DNA from: Liopterus haemorrhoidalis
Lineage: Eukaryota; Arthropoda; Insecta; Coleoptera; Dytiscidae
Direction of reading: 5' to 3'
DNA: 64,000 bases
Assembly (NCBI GenBank): GCA_963971575.1
Contig: OZ020624.1
Span: forward strand, 30,206,356-30,270,355
Shown here: in pieces, positions 1 through 10,589 of the stretch
Layout of the letters: each line of letters starts with the position of its first letter
How positions within the stretch are numbered: the first letter of the stretch is position 1
The notes under the pieces: model-generated
Told to the model about the DNA's origin: nothing
What the model saw: only the letters and a program-made list of their open reading frames with translations
Databases searched by the model: none
Program-made: the position numbers and the translations under genes

Positions 1-258
1 CATTGCTACTAACGAAACACGTGCATAACAATACTTACTGTGAAAAGTGTTTAAAAAAACATAATTATTAAATAATACACATTTCCATCAAAGCATTCAC
101 AGACTGACGTTATCAAATTTCATTAATAACACCTTCAAAATACCATGAGATCAAATACATTTATAATTAAGGTAAGCTGTGATTCATGTTATGAAAACGG
201 TATCACTGACTAACTTTGTGTCATTTTAATTGTCAAATAACTTTTAATTTGTTCGACT
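1..258. other. AT-rich sequence, no feature seen
   Basis: No coding frame, repeat or RNA signal could be recognised here. The LINE relic that starts at 259 may begin further left, but I see no conserved residues before the Trp codon at 259. Confidence 0.4.
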
Positions 259-781
259 TGGAACACAAAAACCTTTCTTACCCAAAAGACAAACGAGATA
301 CCGTGTAAAAAGATATGGAAAACTAAAACGACTGGTAAAAGGAGCAAAGAACATCATAAATGGGGTACTCATAAAGAAAACTGTCTAGCCCTATTCCTAT
401 CTAAGCTAGAATAAGGCTGTATCGCATTTTCCCATAAGAAAATTCTCGAAACAATGCAGAAAAATGCACTCTGTACTAGGGTTGTACATCGAAAGCAAAA
501 CATCGATGTTTAACATCGATGTTAACATCGGCGCCTTACTATCGATGTTGAAAAAACATCGATGTATCGGAAACATCGATGTTTTATTAATACTAAAAAA
601 GCTATTTATTTATATTATATAGGTTTTATTTAATAATGTAAAGATAAAATACGAAAAAAGTAACATATAATACACAAAAAGCATTTATTAGATTTTGAAA
701 TAGAAATATTCCTTTTTAATAGTAATTTATTTCACATTAACATTATTATACCCAATATAATAATCCTAATTTGTACCTACA

Positions 782-960
782 GTCTATTCCAAACGATTAG
801 GCGGAACTAACCGCAATTTTCATTTTTGTAATTTGTCATTAGATATTTTTTTATATATTGAAGTTGACTTTTCCTGAACAGAATGATCAAAAGCTTCAAT
901 CAATCGGTAAATGTAACTAGAATTGAAAATGTAATTCCGCCTAAACCAAAGGAACAGACC
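782..960 (+). mobile_element. Short MITE, family C, copy 1
   Basis: About 180 bp with imperfect terminal inverted repeats: GTCTATTCCAAACGATTAGG at the left and, reverse-complemented from the right, GGTCTGTTCCTTTGGTTTAGG, followed in both by GCGGAA. Related copies occur at 1105, 20362 and 40751. There is no coding capacity. The superfamily cannot be fixed from this copy because it is nested in a hAT element and lacks a clear target duplication. Confidence 0.65.
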
Positions 961-1104
961 TTACTCTTTTTACATTTCTAAAATGAAATGTTGGATTTTA
1001 TTACAATAATAATATAATAATCTTAATGTTAATTTTATATTATTTAACATAAAAATAACACTGGCATACACAATTATTTTTATAATTTTTTAAGTTGAAA
1101 TAAA

Positions 1105-1241
1105 GTCTGTTCCTTTGGTTTAGGCGGAACTAGATTTTCAATTCTAGTTACTTTTACCGATTAATTGAAGCTTTTGATCATTTTGTTCACGAAAAGCCAT
1201 CTTCAATATATAAAAAAATAGCTAATGACAACTTACAAAAA
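1105..1241 (-). mobile_element. Short MITE, family C, copy 2 (inverted, truncated)
   Basis: Starts with GTCTGTTCCTTTGGTTTAGG and runs as the near reverse complement of the 782-960 copy, ending about 40 bp short of the other terminus. Together the two copies form a large imperfect inverted repeat in the middle of the hAT element. Confidence 0.6.
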
Positions 1242-2494
1242 TCCAGGGATTGGAGGAATAACAACTGGGAAAGTGTCAACAAAACTCAAAAAGAAAAAGT
1301 GTGTTGGCGTCTTTGGTCGTTCGCATTGTTTGCAAAAATTAGAAGTTTCTCCTTATTTTATCGTATTCTGATAACTGCTAAGAAGAATAAGAAATAACAC
1401 TATTAGTATTGTTATATCACAATAGATGGCGGTTATATTTTGTGTACTAATTTTAATAAAAATTAAATTTTTAAGATTCCAGCGCCTCTAGCGGTAGTTT
1501 CTGAATTTCAAAGCTTAAACATCGACATCGGTAGTATAACATAGACATCGATGTTTTATCGATACTATCGCCAGCTGACCATCGATGGTAAAAACATCGA
1601 TGTTTTTAAAACAAACAGCGATGTTTTTTTCCCATCCCTACTCTGTACAGCCTCACAGGCATTAGGACTTTTAGGCAAATCTTTTAAACAGCCTAAAAAG
1701 TAAATTTTGTCAAATCCCCTTAAAATACCGCATGTCTTAAGTTGCCAACATAACCAGAAAACCTGAATCATTTGTTTACTAACAAGCATTTCAGGAAAAC
1801 AATAACAAACTTGTAATAAATAATAATTGTTAAACATTATTTTACAAAATACCCTCCCTGTATCATGGAAAAACACATCGACCTTTACCTATTAAATTAT
1901 TACAAATCAACCACTATCAAAAGGCCGACCTGAAAAATATTCATCGATACCAAAAATTTCACTCAATCTTCACAGACGGATCAAAAGCAGAAAACAAAAT
2001 AGGAGCAGGACATTTGGCGAAGGAAAACTAAAATTTCACCTCTCAGACCTAGCCAGTGTACTAACAGCTGAAATCTTTGGCCTTAAAGCTACAGAAAAGA
2101 TAATAGCTAATACCAGCAACTTGAAAATTAATACATAATATACACCGATTCTTTAGGCAACATATAATATCTACAAATTTACCCGAAAACCCCAATCTGC
2201 CAGAAGACAATGGAAAATATCGACGAAGCCCTCGAAACTGGGAAAGAGAACATCCTCATGTGGGTACCTACCCATGTTGGAATATATATATAAACAGAAA
2301 ATAATTAAGCACTATCACACATAACAAACAGAGATTCAACAAAAGAGAAAAGGACAAAAAATCGCAAATGGGGGTGAATTGGTCAACACTGCAGAACAAA
2401 TATTGGACTGAAACTCAAAGGGCAAACGACACGTTGGATGACCCAAACTAACCTGGCAACGGTCAACAGAGAAGGAGGGGAATGTATACAATAA

Positions 2495-2957
2495 TGGTTG
2501 GTTTATGTACGGAACAAGAATAAGGAATAGGAAATAAGAATAGTACACAAGAATAAAAATACTAAACCGTTTATATAGGACATAACATTTCGTCGCTGCG
2601 CCTGCGTATTTGCGTTGACCTGTGTTTTACGTTTGTCACTTGAGAGGTTGTTAAAACTTACAAGAAGAATAAATAAAAATAATAAAAACATTTTATTGTT
2701 GTTTACAACCCTCTGATCACAACTGAAAAACATCTGTTGAACAAACTTTATTACGGCAGACATTTTGATTGCTGTGCGCAGGCTTATCGTGTCTTATTCT
2801 TGAAATAAGAATAGAAGTTGAATGTTACCAACTATTCTTATGTTTAAGTTAAATTTCATTCCTACATAAACCGATATATGGCGTAGCCGTGTTTTAACAT
2901 CTTGTGTACTATTCTTATTTCCTATTCTTTATTCTTGTTCCGTATATAAACCAAGCA
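2495..2957. mobile_element. MITE with 58-bp terminal inverted repeats (Harbinger-like)
   Basis: The left arm 2495-2552 and the reverse complement of 2900-2957 agree over about 58 bp with roughly three mismatches; both contain GGAACAAGAATAA and ATAGGAAATAAGAATAGTAC. The trinucleotide TAA flanks both sides (2492-2494 and 2958-2960), as expected for PIF/Harbinger TWA targets, although such a short duplication is weak evidence. Size is 463 bp and no open frame inside is credible. Confidence 0.7.
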
Positions 2958-2960
2958 TAA

Positions 2961-3829
2961 GAGCTGGAACTAGAAAGGATTAGTACCAAACCGTACCCGA
3001 TGAAAACACTTTATTGAAGCCCTTTGGCTCATCTAGAAGTTCTAGGACCCAATATATATCATTAAATCAAGACAATGTGGATTGACAATCAATAAATCTG
3101 CAGTGAAATATTTTAAAATAATACCAATCTGAAAAATCTATCTTTTATTTGAACGTGCTTTGGAAACAAATGCAATTTTATATGATTTCTAATGTGTATT
3201 CAGTTTAATAAAATTTGTTAGAATGTAATGAACTCAACTCCTCAAGTTGTGGGTTTTAAAAATACTGAAATATTTACAATATTGTGAAATGAATTTAAAA
3301 ATATGTATTGAAAGAAATTTGTCGTTAGGTACTTGTAGTATGTGACAGGCACAAGCGAATGCGCCGGGAAATTGTAGGTTTTTGCGCAGTAAAAACTCTT
3401 GAAAGGGAATAGGAAATTGAACAAGTTTCAAGAAATAAATCAACCAGAATTAGAAGCTTTTGCAAGTATGATGAATTACTCAAAGATGTATACATGCCAA
3501 GTTTAAAAAATTTAAATGTTACCTTATTTCTTTTATTCGACAACGAACGAACGTTCTTTCCTTTATTCTCTCAGGTATTTTACACAACTAAGAATTGCAA
3601 ATTTCAATTTATAAACTTTCTGCCACTGTTTTTCATCAAGAAACATTTAAATTTATTCTTCTTTAATTACTTTTTAAATAATACAACAGAAATAACCAAT
3701 ACGAAATTTCTTCAAACTCTAAACAAAATGAAATGCAACCACACAAAGCATAATGTGAATAATTGTTAAGGAATACCCACGTATCCTGTAAAGTTCTAAT
3801 TTATACAATAATATACAAATAATGAGTAT
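2961..3829. other. No gene recognised
   Basis: AT-rich sequence with only short chance frames on both strands. The first 100 bp may be the tail of the preceding LINE relic, but I see no conserved residues that prove it. Confidence 0.4.
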
Positions 3830-3950
3830 TCCAATAAAAAAACAGAACTCTAAATTCTTTTTTGTTTGCTGATGACCAAGTGATATTTGCTCAAGACAAA
3901 AACGATATAATATACGAAGGGTGGTCAAAAATTTCGTGCAATTTTTGAAA
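3830..3950 (+). pseudogene. LINE reverse-transcriptase catalytic fragment (FADD box)
   Basis: A 30-residue open stretch on the plus strand contains LNSFLFADDQVIFAQD, the motif-C block of a LINE reverse transcriptase. Upstream, a run of seven A at 3835-3841 breaks the frame. No Met, no 5' domain and no thumb region could be joined. The fragment abuts a different LINE on the opposite strand, so two unrelated relics meet here. Confidence 0.65.
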
Positions 3951-4217
3951 TTGCCACGCTAAATTTGTTGGATTGGTATTTTTATTTGTTGTCATGTTGG
4001 TAAACCTCTCGTATACTGTCAGCAGAGTCATCCACAAAAACAGCCATATCTATGTTTTTATATTTTGGAATATCGTTAATAAATAGACTGTACATAGTTG
4101 GGCCTAGTATGGAGCCCCGCGGTACTCCTTTGTTGATATTTTTTGATCTGAACGTGAATCTCGGATATACACTGTAAACACGCGCTGATGTTAATACGAG
4201 TGGATTTATTTATGATA

Positions 4218-5479
4218 TCGACCTGGGAAAAAGTTCGTGGCGTTTTTGCCGATAGACGGCGCCAATTTCAAATAACTCAGGAAACACAGATCGCAGCGAA
4301 CCACTAAGCGCTCGTTGGAAAGGTGACAGTTCGAGCATTACTTTGAGTGTCTAATCATCAAAATTTGTGCAGAAGTTGAAAAGTTGTTTGCGTTTGAAAA
4401 TGTAGAAAAGTAATAAACAATTGTGTTATATTTTGCAAGATTATTACGACAAAGGGAAGAACGCTGCGCAGGCTTGTGAAAAAATGTGTGCTGTGTACGG
4501 TGAAGGTACTTTATCAAAATCTGCTGCGCGGTAACGGTTCGCTCGCTTTCGTTCTGGTAATTTTAATGTGAAAATGACTCACACTCTGGTCGTACAATCA
4601 GTGAAAAAGCTGATGAAATTCTTGAAAAAGTCCAGCAAGATAGGAATATCAGCAGTGTCGATTTTGGTACGGAGCTAGGCATTGACCACAAAACTGTTTT
4701 GAACCATTTACGGAAAGCTGACTACAAAAAGAAGGATATATGGGTTCCTCATGAGTTGAGCGCGAAAAACATGATAGACCGAATTAACATCTGCGATGCG
4801 CTGCTGAAACGCAATGAAATCGAGACATTTTTGAAACATGTCATAACCGGTGATGAAAAATGGATCACGTACAACAATCGGAAGCGTAAAAGATCGTGGA
4901 CAAGGGATGGTGAGCCGTCACAAGCGTTCGCGAAGTGAGGATTGGCCCCGAAAAAGATGATGCTGTGTGTGTGGTGGGACTGGAAGGGAATCATCCACCA
5001 TGAGCTATTTCCATTTGGTCAAACGATTGATTCTCAACTCTACTGTGGACTAGAGAGATTGCGCCAGGCAATTGAAAGAGAACGGCCTGAATTGAATAAT
5101 AAGAAAGGTGTTGTCTTTCATCATGACAACGCAAGACCACACACTTGATGACCCATCAAAAATTGCGAGAGCTTGGTTGGGAAATATTGCATCCACCGTA
5201 TAGTCCATAGCACCTTCTGACTATCACCTATTCCGATCTCTGCAGAATTCTCTCAAAGGAATTAAGCTGGTTTCAAAAGAAGCCTGTGAAAACATCTTCA
5301 GTTTTTCAACTAGAAACCACAGAAGTTCTTCACCAATGGCATCATGGCTCTACCCGAAAAATGGCGAAACGTTGTCGATAATAATGGAGCATATTTGGTT
5401 TAAATAAATTCATTTTCACACTATAACAAAACCAGTTGAATTTTAATAAAAAAACGCCACGAACTTTTTCCCAGATCGA
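4218..5479 (+). mobile_element. Full-length mariner element, family A
   Basis: Terminal inverted repeats begin TCGACCTGGGAAAAAGTTCG on the left and read TCGATCTGGGAAAAAGTTCG from the right, followed in both by TGGCGTTTT. TA dinucleotides flank at 4216-4217 and 5480-5481. At 1262 bp this is the usual length of a complete mariner. It carries a decayed transposase on the plus strand and sits inside a minus-strand LINE reverse transcriptase. Confidence 0.93.
4390..5400 (+). pseudogene. Mariner transposase, decayed (family A)
   Basis: Reading three shifting frames, the order of a mariner transposase is clear. An N-terminal helix-turn-helix region includes KGKNAAQACEKMCAVYGEG. The catalytic blocks are TGDEKWITYNN (first Asp), HHDNARPHT (second Asp) and PPYSP...PSDYHLF (third Asp), the last split by a deletion of a few bases at about 5205. 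Stops occur at 4531 and 4936, with more downstream. Open pieces remain at 4699-4938 and 4942-5148. The DD34D-type arrangement is inferred from the motifs, not measured by alignment. Confidence 0.88.
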
Positions 5480-5640
5480 TAATTACGTACTCTGGAAATT
5501 TGTGTTTTACTAATTTAAATATCAGATTGTTTTGTTACATCTTGTCAAAAGCTTTTTCAATGTCGAAATGTTAAAAACCTGTGTATCTATTGTAATTGAA
5601 AGCCTCTGTCAATGCATCTGTAAATTTGTTACAATACATT

Positions 5641-6350
5641 TTTATTCTGAGGAAGTTAGTTGGTTAGTTATAATTATTATCGCACAGCAACAAAGGGTAT
5701 TTGCGCTTATTCTGAGGAAAAAACACACCTACTCATGCACGCTCGAGATAATATTTTTGGTGAACTCCTGATGAACAAAATTCTTTCATTATCATTAACT
5801 GTGTCAATCGAGCAAAATCCTTCAGTGATGAAATAAGGTCTATAACATTCTTGCTAAAATATTTACTTCGATTTATTTTCCCCCAAATAACAAAACGTTT
5901 TGTTTACACTAAAGCCTCAATATTTACTTAGCTCAGATAATTACGTCCTCGATCTTATATGTATTTGTCATGTTTGCCCAAACATATATTTCAAACATCA
6001 TAATAGCTACAATAGAGAGACCAATTATAATTCTCATATCCTTACAGAATAAACACTGATTTCTATTCGCGAAAGAGAAGAAGAGGGTATTAAGATAATA
6101 TATTTACTTGTTATTAAGTCTTAAGGTACCTCGCTATATTTTATCCCAGTATTTAATTTCACTAAACAACTATATTCGAGTGGATTTTCATTAAATTTGA
6201 CAGAAACAGCGTCAATTTTCCATGGTTTCTGTACACATTATATTCTAATGTATTAAATAGTTGCTAGTTTTATTTGGTGATACTTGAATATAAATAGAAT
6301 GTTCTTAAATAAATACTAAAAGTTTCAAAACCCTCATGCTATGTACTCCT
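5641..6350. other. No gene recognised
   Basis: AT-rich sequence. A plus-strand open stretch at 5532-5771 overlaps the antisense of the LINE relic and has no recognisable motif. The left end of the mariner at 6391 could not be found here. Confidence 0.35.
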
Positions 6351-6390
6351 CTTTTAATTTCTTAACCATAAACAGCCAAAAAAATTAATT

Positions 6391-7028
6391 TTGTTGAAAA
6401 TGGAACGGTCGGTAATTAACACTATTATGAAGAATGAGTTCTTACGTGGAACTACGGAATCGCAGACTGCGCGAAACATTAATAGCGTATATGGCTCTAG
6501 TGTAACTACGCAGCAAACAATATCAAATTGGTTCGCCAAATTTCGTACAGGTAACTTAAAAAAAGAAATAGCAACCATGGCTCATCGATTACAGCAGAAA
6601 TATACTGCAACCAACTGGGCGAAATAATGCAAAAACTTAAAGAAAAACAGCCTAGATTGGTCAACAGATCGACTCCTATCTTATTGCATGATAATGTTAG
6701 ACCACACATTGCACAAATGACTGACAAAACAACAGGAATTGGAGTAAGAATTTCATCATCCTCCATACTCACCAGACCTAGCCCCTACTGACTACCACTT
6801 CTTCCACAATTTGAACTTTTTAATAGGAAAATATTTTAATTCCGACAATGCTGTAAAACTGGACTTTCAGGAATTCATTGACTCTCGTCCCATTTTTATC
6901 ACCGGCCTGAACAACCTGCTGCTTAAAAGTGTATAGACAATGTGGGTGTACTATAATACTTCCTTATATTTGTAAGTTATCAACCAACTTTGGGTTTTTT
7001 TCTACAAATTTCATTCTTGACGACCTAA
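6391..7028 (+). pseudogene. Mariner family B, copy 1: internally deleted transposase with right terminal repeat
   Basis: The N-terminal DNA-binding region (MERSVINTIMKNEF and QQTISNWFAKFRTGNL) is followed directly by the C-terminal half, in which PPYSPDLAPTDYHFF carries the third catalytic Asp. The first Asp block is missing and the second is degenerate (CMIMLDHTLHK in a shifted frame), so the central part has been lost. The right end reads, reverse-complemented, TTAGGTCGTCAAGAATGAAA, with TA at 7029-7030. The matching left end is not found. A second copy lies at 23209. The 6604-6640 stretch is the empty counterpart of the SINE insertion site in that copy. Confidence 0.85.
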
Positions 7029-7030
7029 TA

Positions 7031-7185
7031 CAAGACTGACAATCGAGCATATTATACTAAACTACATAAAATACGAAGAAATACAACAACGGCAACACAT
7101 ACTTGACAATTTACAAGAAGCCTTCATTGACAAATTGGAAAACTTGGCAAAACTCCACGAATTTATATTCTGTATTGTAATATCT
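7031..7185 (+). pseudogene. LINE C-terminal fragment
   Basis: A 50-codon open stretch starting at 7036 (LTIEHIILNYIKYEE, later LDNLQEAFIDKL and LHEFIF) resembles the C-terminus of I/jockey-group LINE polyproteins, in which a 'TIEHIL..C' zinc-knuckle remnant is followed by a short helical tail. The Cys residues of the knuckle are lost. It starts directly after the TA flank of the mariner, which suggests the mariner landed in this LINE. Confidence 0.55.
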
Positions 7186-8071
7186 CATAATAATAATGTA
7201 ATCACAAAATATCATGCAAATTAATATTGTACGGGCACTAATCACGATAGTAGATTATTTTTATATATAAGCATGCCAAATTTCAACTCTGCAGGTTTAG
7301 CCGTTTGGCTACAATTTTTACCAAACAGATAGACCACAAAATGACGGTATAAGGTTTTTTTTATCATACCTACAAAACTCTAAAAATTATGGATGGATGA
7401 ATATATGTTGTTAAGGGAGATCATATTGAAAACAAATTTCAATATAAATTGTAAAATTATCTTTTGGCAGCCATATCCCAATGGGAAACTCTAGATAATT
7501 TTACCATTTTGAAAATTCTCCACTTTATAATTTTTTTAATGTTTCATTTGTGTCATAAGTATATCTCTTGAAAATTTTCCTTATAAAAATATTGTTCCTT
7601 GTCCAATTTTACCAGGTAAGTTTAAAATACCTGTCACTTTCACAAAAACTTTGTAATGATATTTATCTATATGCTTGAAAAGTTTTGAGAAAAGGAGCAT
7701 TTTCTCTCATCTCTTATTCATTATTTCAAATAATTATCATAAATAAATTATGCAAAATACGCATAAATTATGCATTATTATGCATCTGCGTTTCGTATTA
7801 AGTAATTTAATAAAGGAATATTCCGACTTCATTGTCCTAATGTTCATTCATAAGTCATATTCTTCTAATATTTCATTGGAATTTTTATCCAGTTCTTTAA
7901 AAAAAGATAATTCACTGGATGAAATTTAATAAAGAAGGTCATTAACAGTTTAATTAGGTCTTTTTCATTTCTTGGGAACTCTCAGTCAGCCGACTTAAAG
8001 CAGGGTAAGCACCAAAAGTTTCTTAAATAAAATAAAAAATCTGGAATAAAGTGGAATATATCATCAGTTTA
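7186..8071. other. No gene recognised
   Basis: AT-rich spacer. Around 7745-7795 there is a local cluster of ATTATGCA repeats. No coding or terminal-repeat signal was found. Confidence 0.35.
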
Positions 8072-8426
8072 TCAGTCGGTCGTGTTCTCATGACTGCGTC
8101 TACTAACAATAAGATACTTAGTTTTTCCATTACTGATGATGAGTCCTATTTTACGAGCTACAATATCAATAAGGTTAGTAAGGTATATTACGTCTCCAAC
8201 CTTATTTGAAATAATTTTCAAGTCATCTGTATATCCTAAAATCTTGTGGTACCCATTGAACTGTGGAACCTCGGTGGTTGGTATCTTGGGCTTTTCGTAA
8301 CACCATCTCCAGTACGAGGTTAAACAGCAAAGGTGAGGTAGAATCTCCTTGTTTGACTCCAGTATGAATTTCAAAAGGCTGTTTCAAAAGGTTTCCTTCT
8401 TTCACTCTGCTTATGGATCCCGACAC
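8072..8426 (-). pseudogene. LINE reverse-transcriptase fragment, RTE-like
   Basis: Two overlapping minus-strand frames joined by one frameshift give HTGVKQGDSTSPLLFNLVLE (motif B region) and then GYTDDLKIIS (catalytic box, T replacing the usual A). The frame continues into IVARKIGLIISNGKTKYLIV, the conserved 'A...GL.IN..KTKYM' block. This set of motifs matches RTE/CR1-like endonuclease-reverse transcriptases. The upstream part is cut off at about 8430, where another LINE has inserted with its 3' tail. Confidence 0.75.
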
Positions 8427-8432
8427 ACACCA

Positions 8433-8467
8433 TAATAATATAATTAATAATAATAATAATAATAATG
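8433..8467. repeat. (AAT)n microsatellite at a LINE 3' end
   Basis: About ten AAT units, slightly interrupted. On the minus strand it reads (ATT)n and lies exactly where the 3' end of the next LINE is expected, so it is probably that element's simple-repeat tail. Confidence 0.7.
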
Positions 8468-9334
8468 TGATTTATTGACTCTGTTGCAATACATAAATTG
8501 TTGTTAAAAGCAGTCGTAATTACAGAAAATAATAATTTAAAATAGATGAAAAATTAAATAAATATGGCGCTAAATATTAAAACAAGAGTTCAGAGAGACT
8601 AGCTAGCAAGCGCGTTAAAATTTATAAGACAAGAATTCATTGACAGAATAAAATGGATTGTCTGTTAAAATTTTTTTTTTTATTTTATTTTTAAAAGTAT
8701 TAAAACAGTCAGATTTAAAATTATCAGGCAGTAAATTGACGAACTTTACTGAATAATAGAGTAAGTACTATTTCTTGATTTTTGGAGTCTTATATACATA
8801 GGTTAGGTTGTAGTTATGTACCTGCTCATGTGTTACAAGTTCATTGAAGTTTCTGTGGGCATACAATAGGGAATTGTAAATAAATAGAGAAGACAGTGTC
8901 ATAATTTCCAGTTCAGGGAAACAAAGCCTACAGTCGCTTTGGTAAGAGACTTCGGCCAGAATTCTTACAGCTCGTCGTTGTAAGGAAAAGATTCTTTCTG
9001 TCGCAGGATAATGTCCCCAGGCATGGGATATTTGCGACTGGAACAATGCAAAATAAGTAATGCGAACAATTTCTCTGGAAACTGAAGCCATAAGATTTCT
9101 TAATAGATATACAGTGCTACTTAATCTATTGGATAGGGAGCTAACGTGATGATGCCACTTGAGGGTGGGATCGAGATGAACACCCAAGAAATTTACGAAA
9201 TCTGGGTTGTCAAAATTATGGTTTCTCAATGCAAATAGGAGGTGTTGAGTTTTGCTACCATTTAAGAAGAGGCCGTTTGACGTAAACCACAGTTTGGCTT
9301 TGTACACGTATTTTTTACGAAAAGTCATTGACAC
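8437..9334 (-). pseudogene. 5'-truncated LINE: RT C-terminus, 3' UTR and simple-repeat tail
   Basis: A 188-residue open frame (9334-8768) contains AKLWFTSNGLFLNGSKTQ, FLGVHLDPTLKWHHHV and YFALFQSQISHAWG, the segment between the catalytic palm and the thumb in jockey/CR1-type LINEs. The reading frame is intact but begins with GTG inside the domain, so it is a truncated copy. About 300 bp of 3' UTR end in the (ATT)n tail. A relative on the plus strand is at 33978-34545, with the matching block YFLGVHIDPTLTWNHHV. Confidence 0.8.
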
Positions 9335-9359
9335 AGATTTTCTGTTGCCTCAAATTCTA

Positions 9360-10505
9360 TCTAATAAAAAGTATTCAAAATGCTGGTAGTATTGTTGTTA
9401 ATTATAGGTTAAATTTACATAAATTCACTAGTTTATCATATTAACAAATCAGTGGAATCCACTATCGATTATTTTTAGTTCACCTTTGTGGTAGCTATGG
9501 TGCATTATTAGATTGCCAATTACTTGCACTGGCTTGTAACCCAGCTCGAATTTCACATTCTACCCGAGTGTCAGTGTATTTGGTCATTTATTAGTAGTAA
9601 TGCAATGATCTGACTTGATCGACGGAACATCAGATACATAAAGAGGTATAGGTTTACAGGATTTGCAACTTCTCGCACAGATTATTTAAACTATTTACTA
9701 TACGTGGATTTAAATACAATTAAAAATACACAATAATGACACAGACATGAAAATTAAATAATCAATAAGATTATCACTAAAAAAATACAGAAGTTGACTT
9801 GTTTCCATCAAAGAAAATATTGTTTCAGCTTTAATTTTAGAATTTATCAATTTGATAACTTCGTATCTGTAGCTGCCACCAAAAACCAATAATTTTGGTT
9901 TTGTCTAGTTAAAAAAGAACGATTGGTTATGGCGATAAAATTTGAAGATTTTACCCGTTTTCTAAAACTTATGTAAGGCTTTGAAACTTTCCTTAACTTC
10001 TACCATCTTTCATCGGTGGTTCAATCACTGAATAATACGTAAATTTGATGGTTACAAACAAAATAGTTTTAATTTAGTTTTCTATCCATAGAGCGTTCAA
10101 ATAGTCTTTTTACAACTCTTTGGCCCGCACATAGGAAAAATACTACACCATCTAAAAAACATATCCGCCTAAAAATATAAACAAATATGTGCTCATCAAA
10201 AACGAAATATGTATTTTTTTTAAATTCCGTGTAGGGTATCAAATGAAAGTCCTTAGTATGTGGATTAACAACCAAAATTTTATTTTTGCAAAATAAGTTA
10301 TTTTGATGCGATTTTTGTCAAAATTGTGCAAAAAGAATTGTCCCACACCCTGTAGCCCGGATGGTTTAAACTTAAAACCTGAAAAAATTCTGAGTAATGA
10401 ACATTGATGTGAACCGAAATAATAATGTTTTCGGAAGATAACGCATTTTTTATATTTTTAGCTAAAATACGTAAAATATTTAATTGGCTATGTAACACAG
10501 TAAAC
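9360..10505. other. No gene recognised
   Basis: AT-rich sequence with short chance frames only (for example minus strand 10069-10275 and 10298-10498), which contain no known motif. Confidence 0.35.
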
Positions 10506-10510
10506 GAATA

Positions 10511-10580
10511 AATGTCCGTAGTCTAATGGTTAGCATTCTTGCTTCCTAAGTTGCAAACTACGGTTCGCTTCCTGTCTGGA
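10511..10580 (+). other. tRNA-like sequence, probably a degraded SINE head
   Basis: TAGTCTAATGGTTAGCAT resembles an A box, and GGTTCGCTTCC resembles a B box about 33 bp further on. The first and last seven bases (GTCCGTA and TGGAGAC) pair only partly, so this is not a functional tRNA cloverleaf. A T-rich tract follows. Most likely it is the 5' region of an old tRNA-derived SINE. Confidence 0.4.
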
Positions 10581-10589
10581 GACAATTTA

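Larger units (their letters stand above)
477..1640. mobile_element. Non-autonomous hAT element with perfect 8-bp target duplication
   Basis: The element runs from TAGGGTTGTACATCG to CCCATCCCTA, so both ends read TAGGG(A/T)TG inward. The 8-bp direct repeat CTCTGTAC lies at 469-476 and 1641-1648 and fits the hAT preference nTnnnnAn. The subterminal regions are dense in ATCGATGTT motifs at both ends. No transposase is encoded. The interior carries two copies of a short MITE in opposite orientation. It sits inside the coding frame of a LINE relic, whose frame is restored when the element and one repeat copy are disregarded. Confidence 0.88.
259..2480 (+). pseudogene. LINE retrotransposon relic: RT thumb region and RNase H, split by a hAT insertion
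   Basis: The 259-476 frame reads through a thumb-like region with SKLE*GCIAFS and LETMQKNALC, resembling the 'DYGC...Q..ALR' region of jockey/I-type reverse transcriptases. The reading frame resumes after the hAT element at 1649 (ASQALGLLG). An RNase H domain follows at about 1960-2290, with FTDGSK, AEIFGL, YTDSLG and WVPTHVGI matching the conserved D, E, D and H blocks of LINE RNase H. Several stops and frameshifts make it non-functional. The distance from thumb to RNase H, once the hAT is discounted, fits a LINE. Clade is uncertain (jockey/I group). A MITE at 2495 interrupts or ends the relic. Confidence 0.75.
3925..5640 (-). pseudogene. Jockey-type LINE reverse transcriptase, interrupted by a mariner
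   Basis: On the minus strand, 5482-5640 contains a motif-A-like segment (DIEKAFDKM) followed by a stretch resembling LIFKLVKHKFPEY. After the mariner at 4218-5479, the frame continues through 4217-3925 with GVPRGSILGP (motif B region), SLFINDIPKY and FVDD (motif C). This is the classical order of a jockey-clade palm domain. The part below 4195 is an uninterrupted frame without an initiator Met. The 5' half has stops. The mariner target TA lies between motif A and motif B. Confidence 0.75.

Noticed and set aside
10511..10580. A functional tRNA gene
   Set aside because: Acceptor and T stems do not pair; the B box has a substitution.
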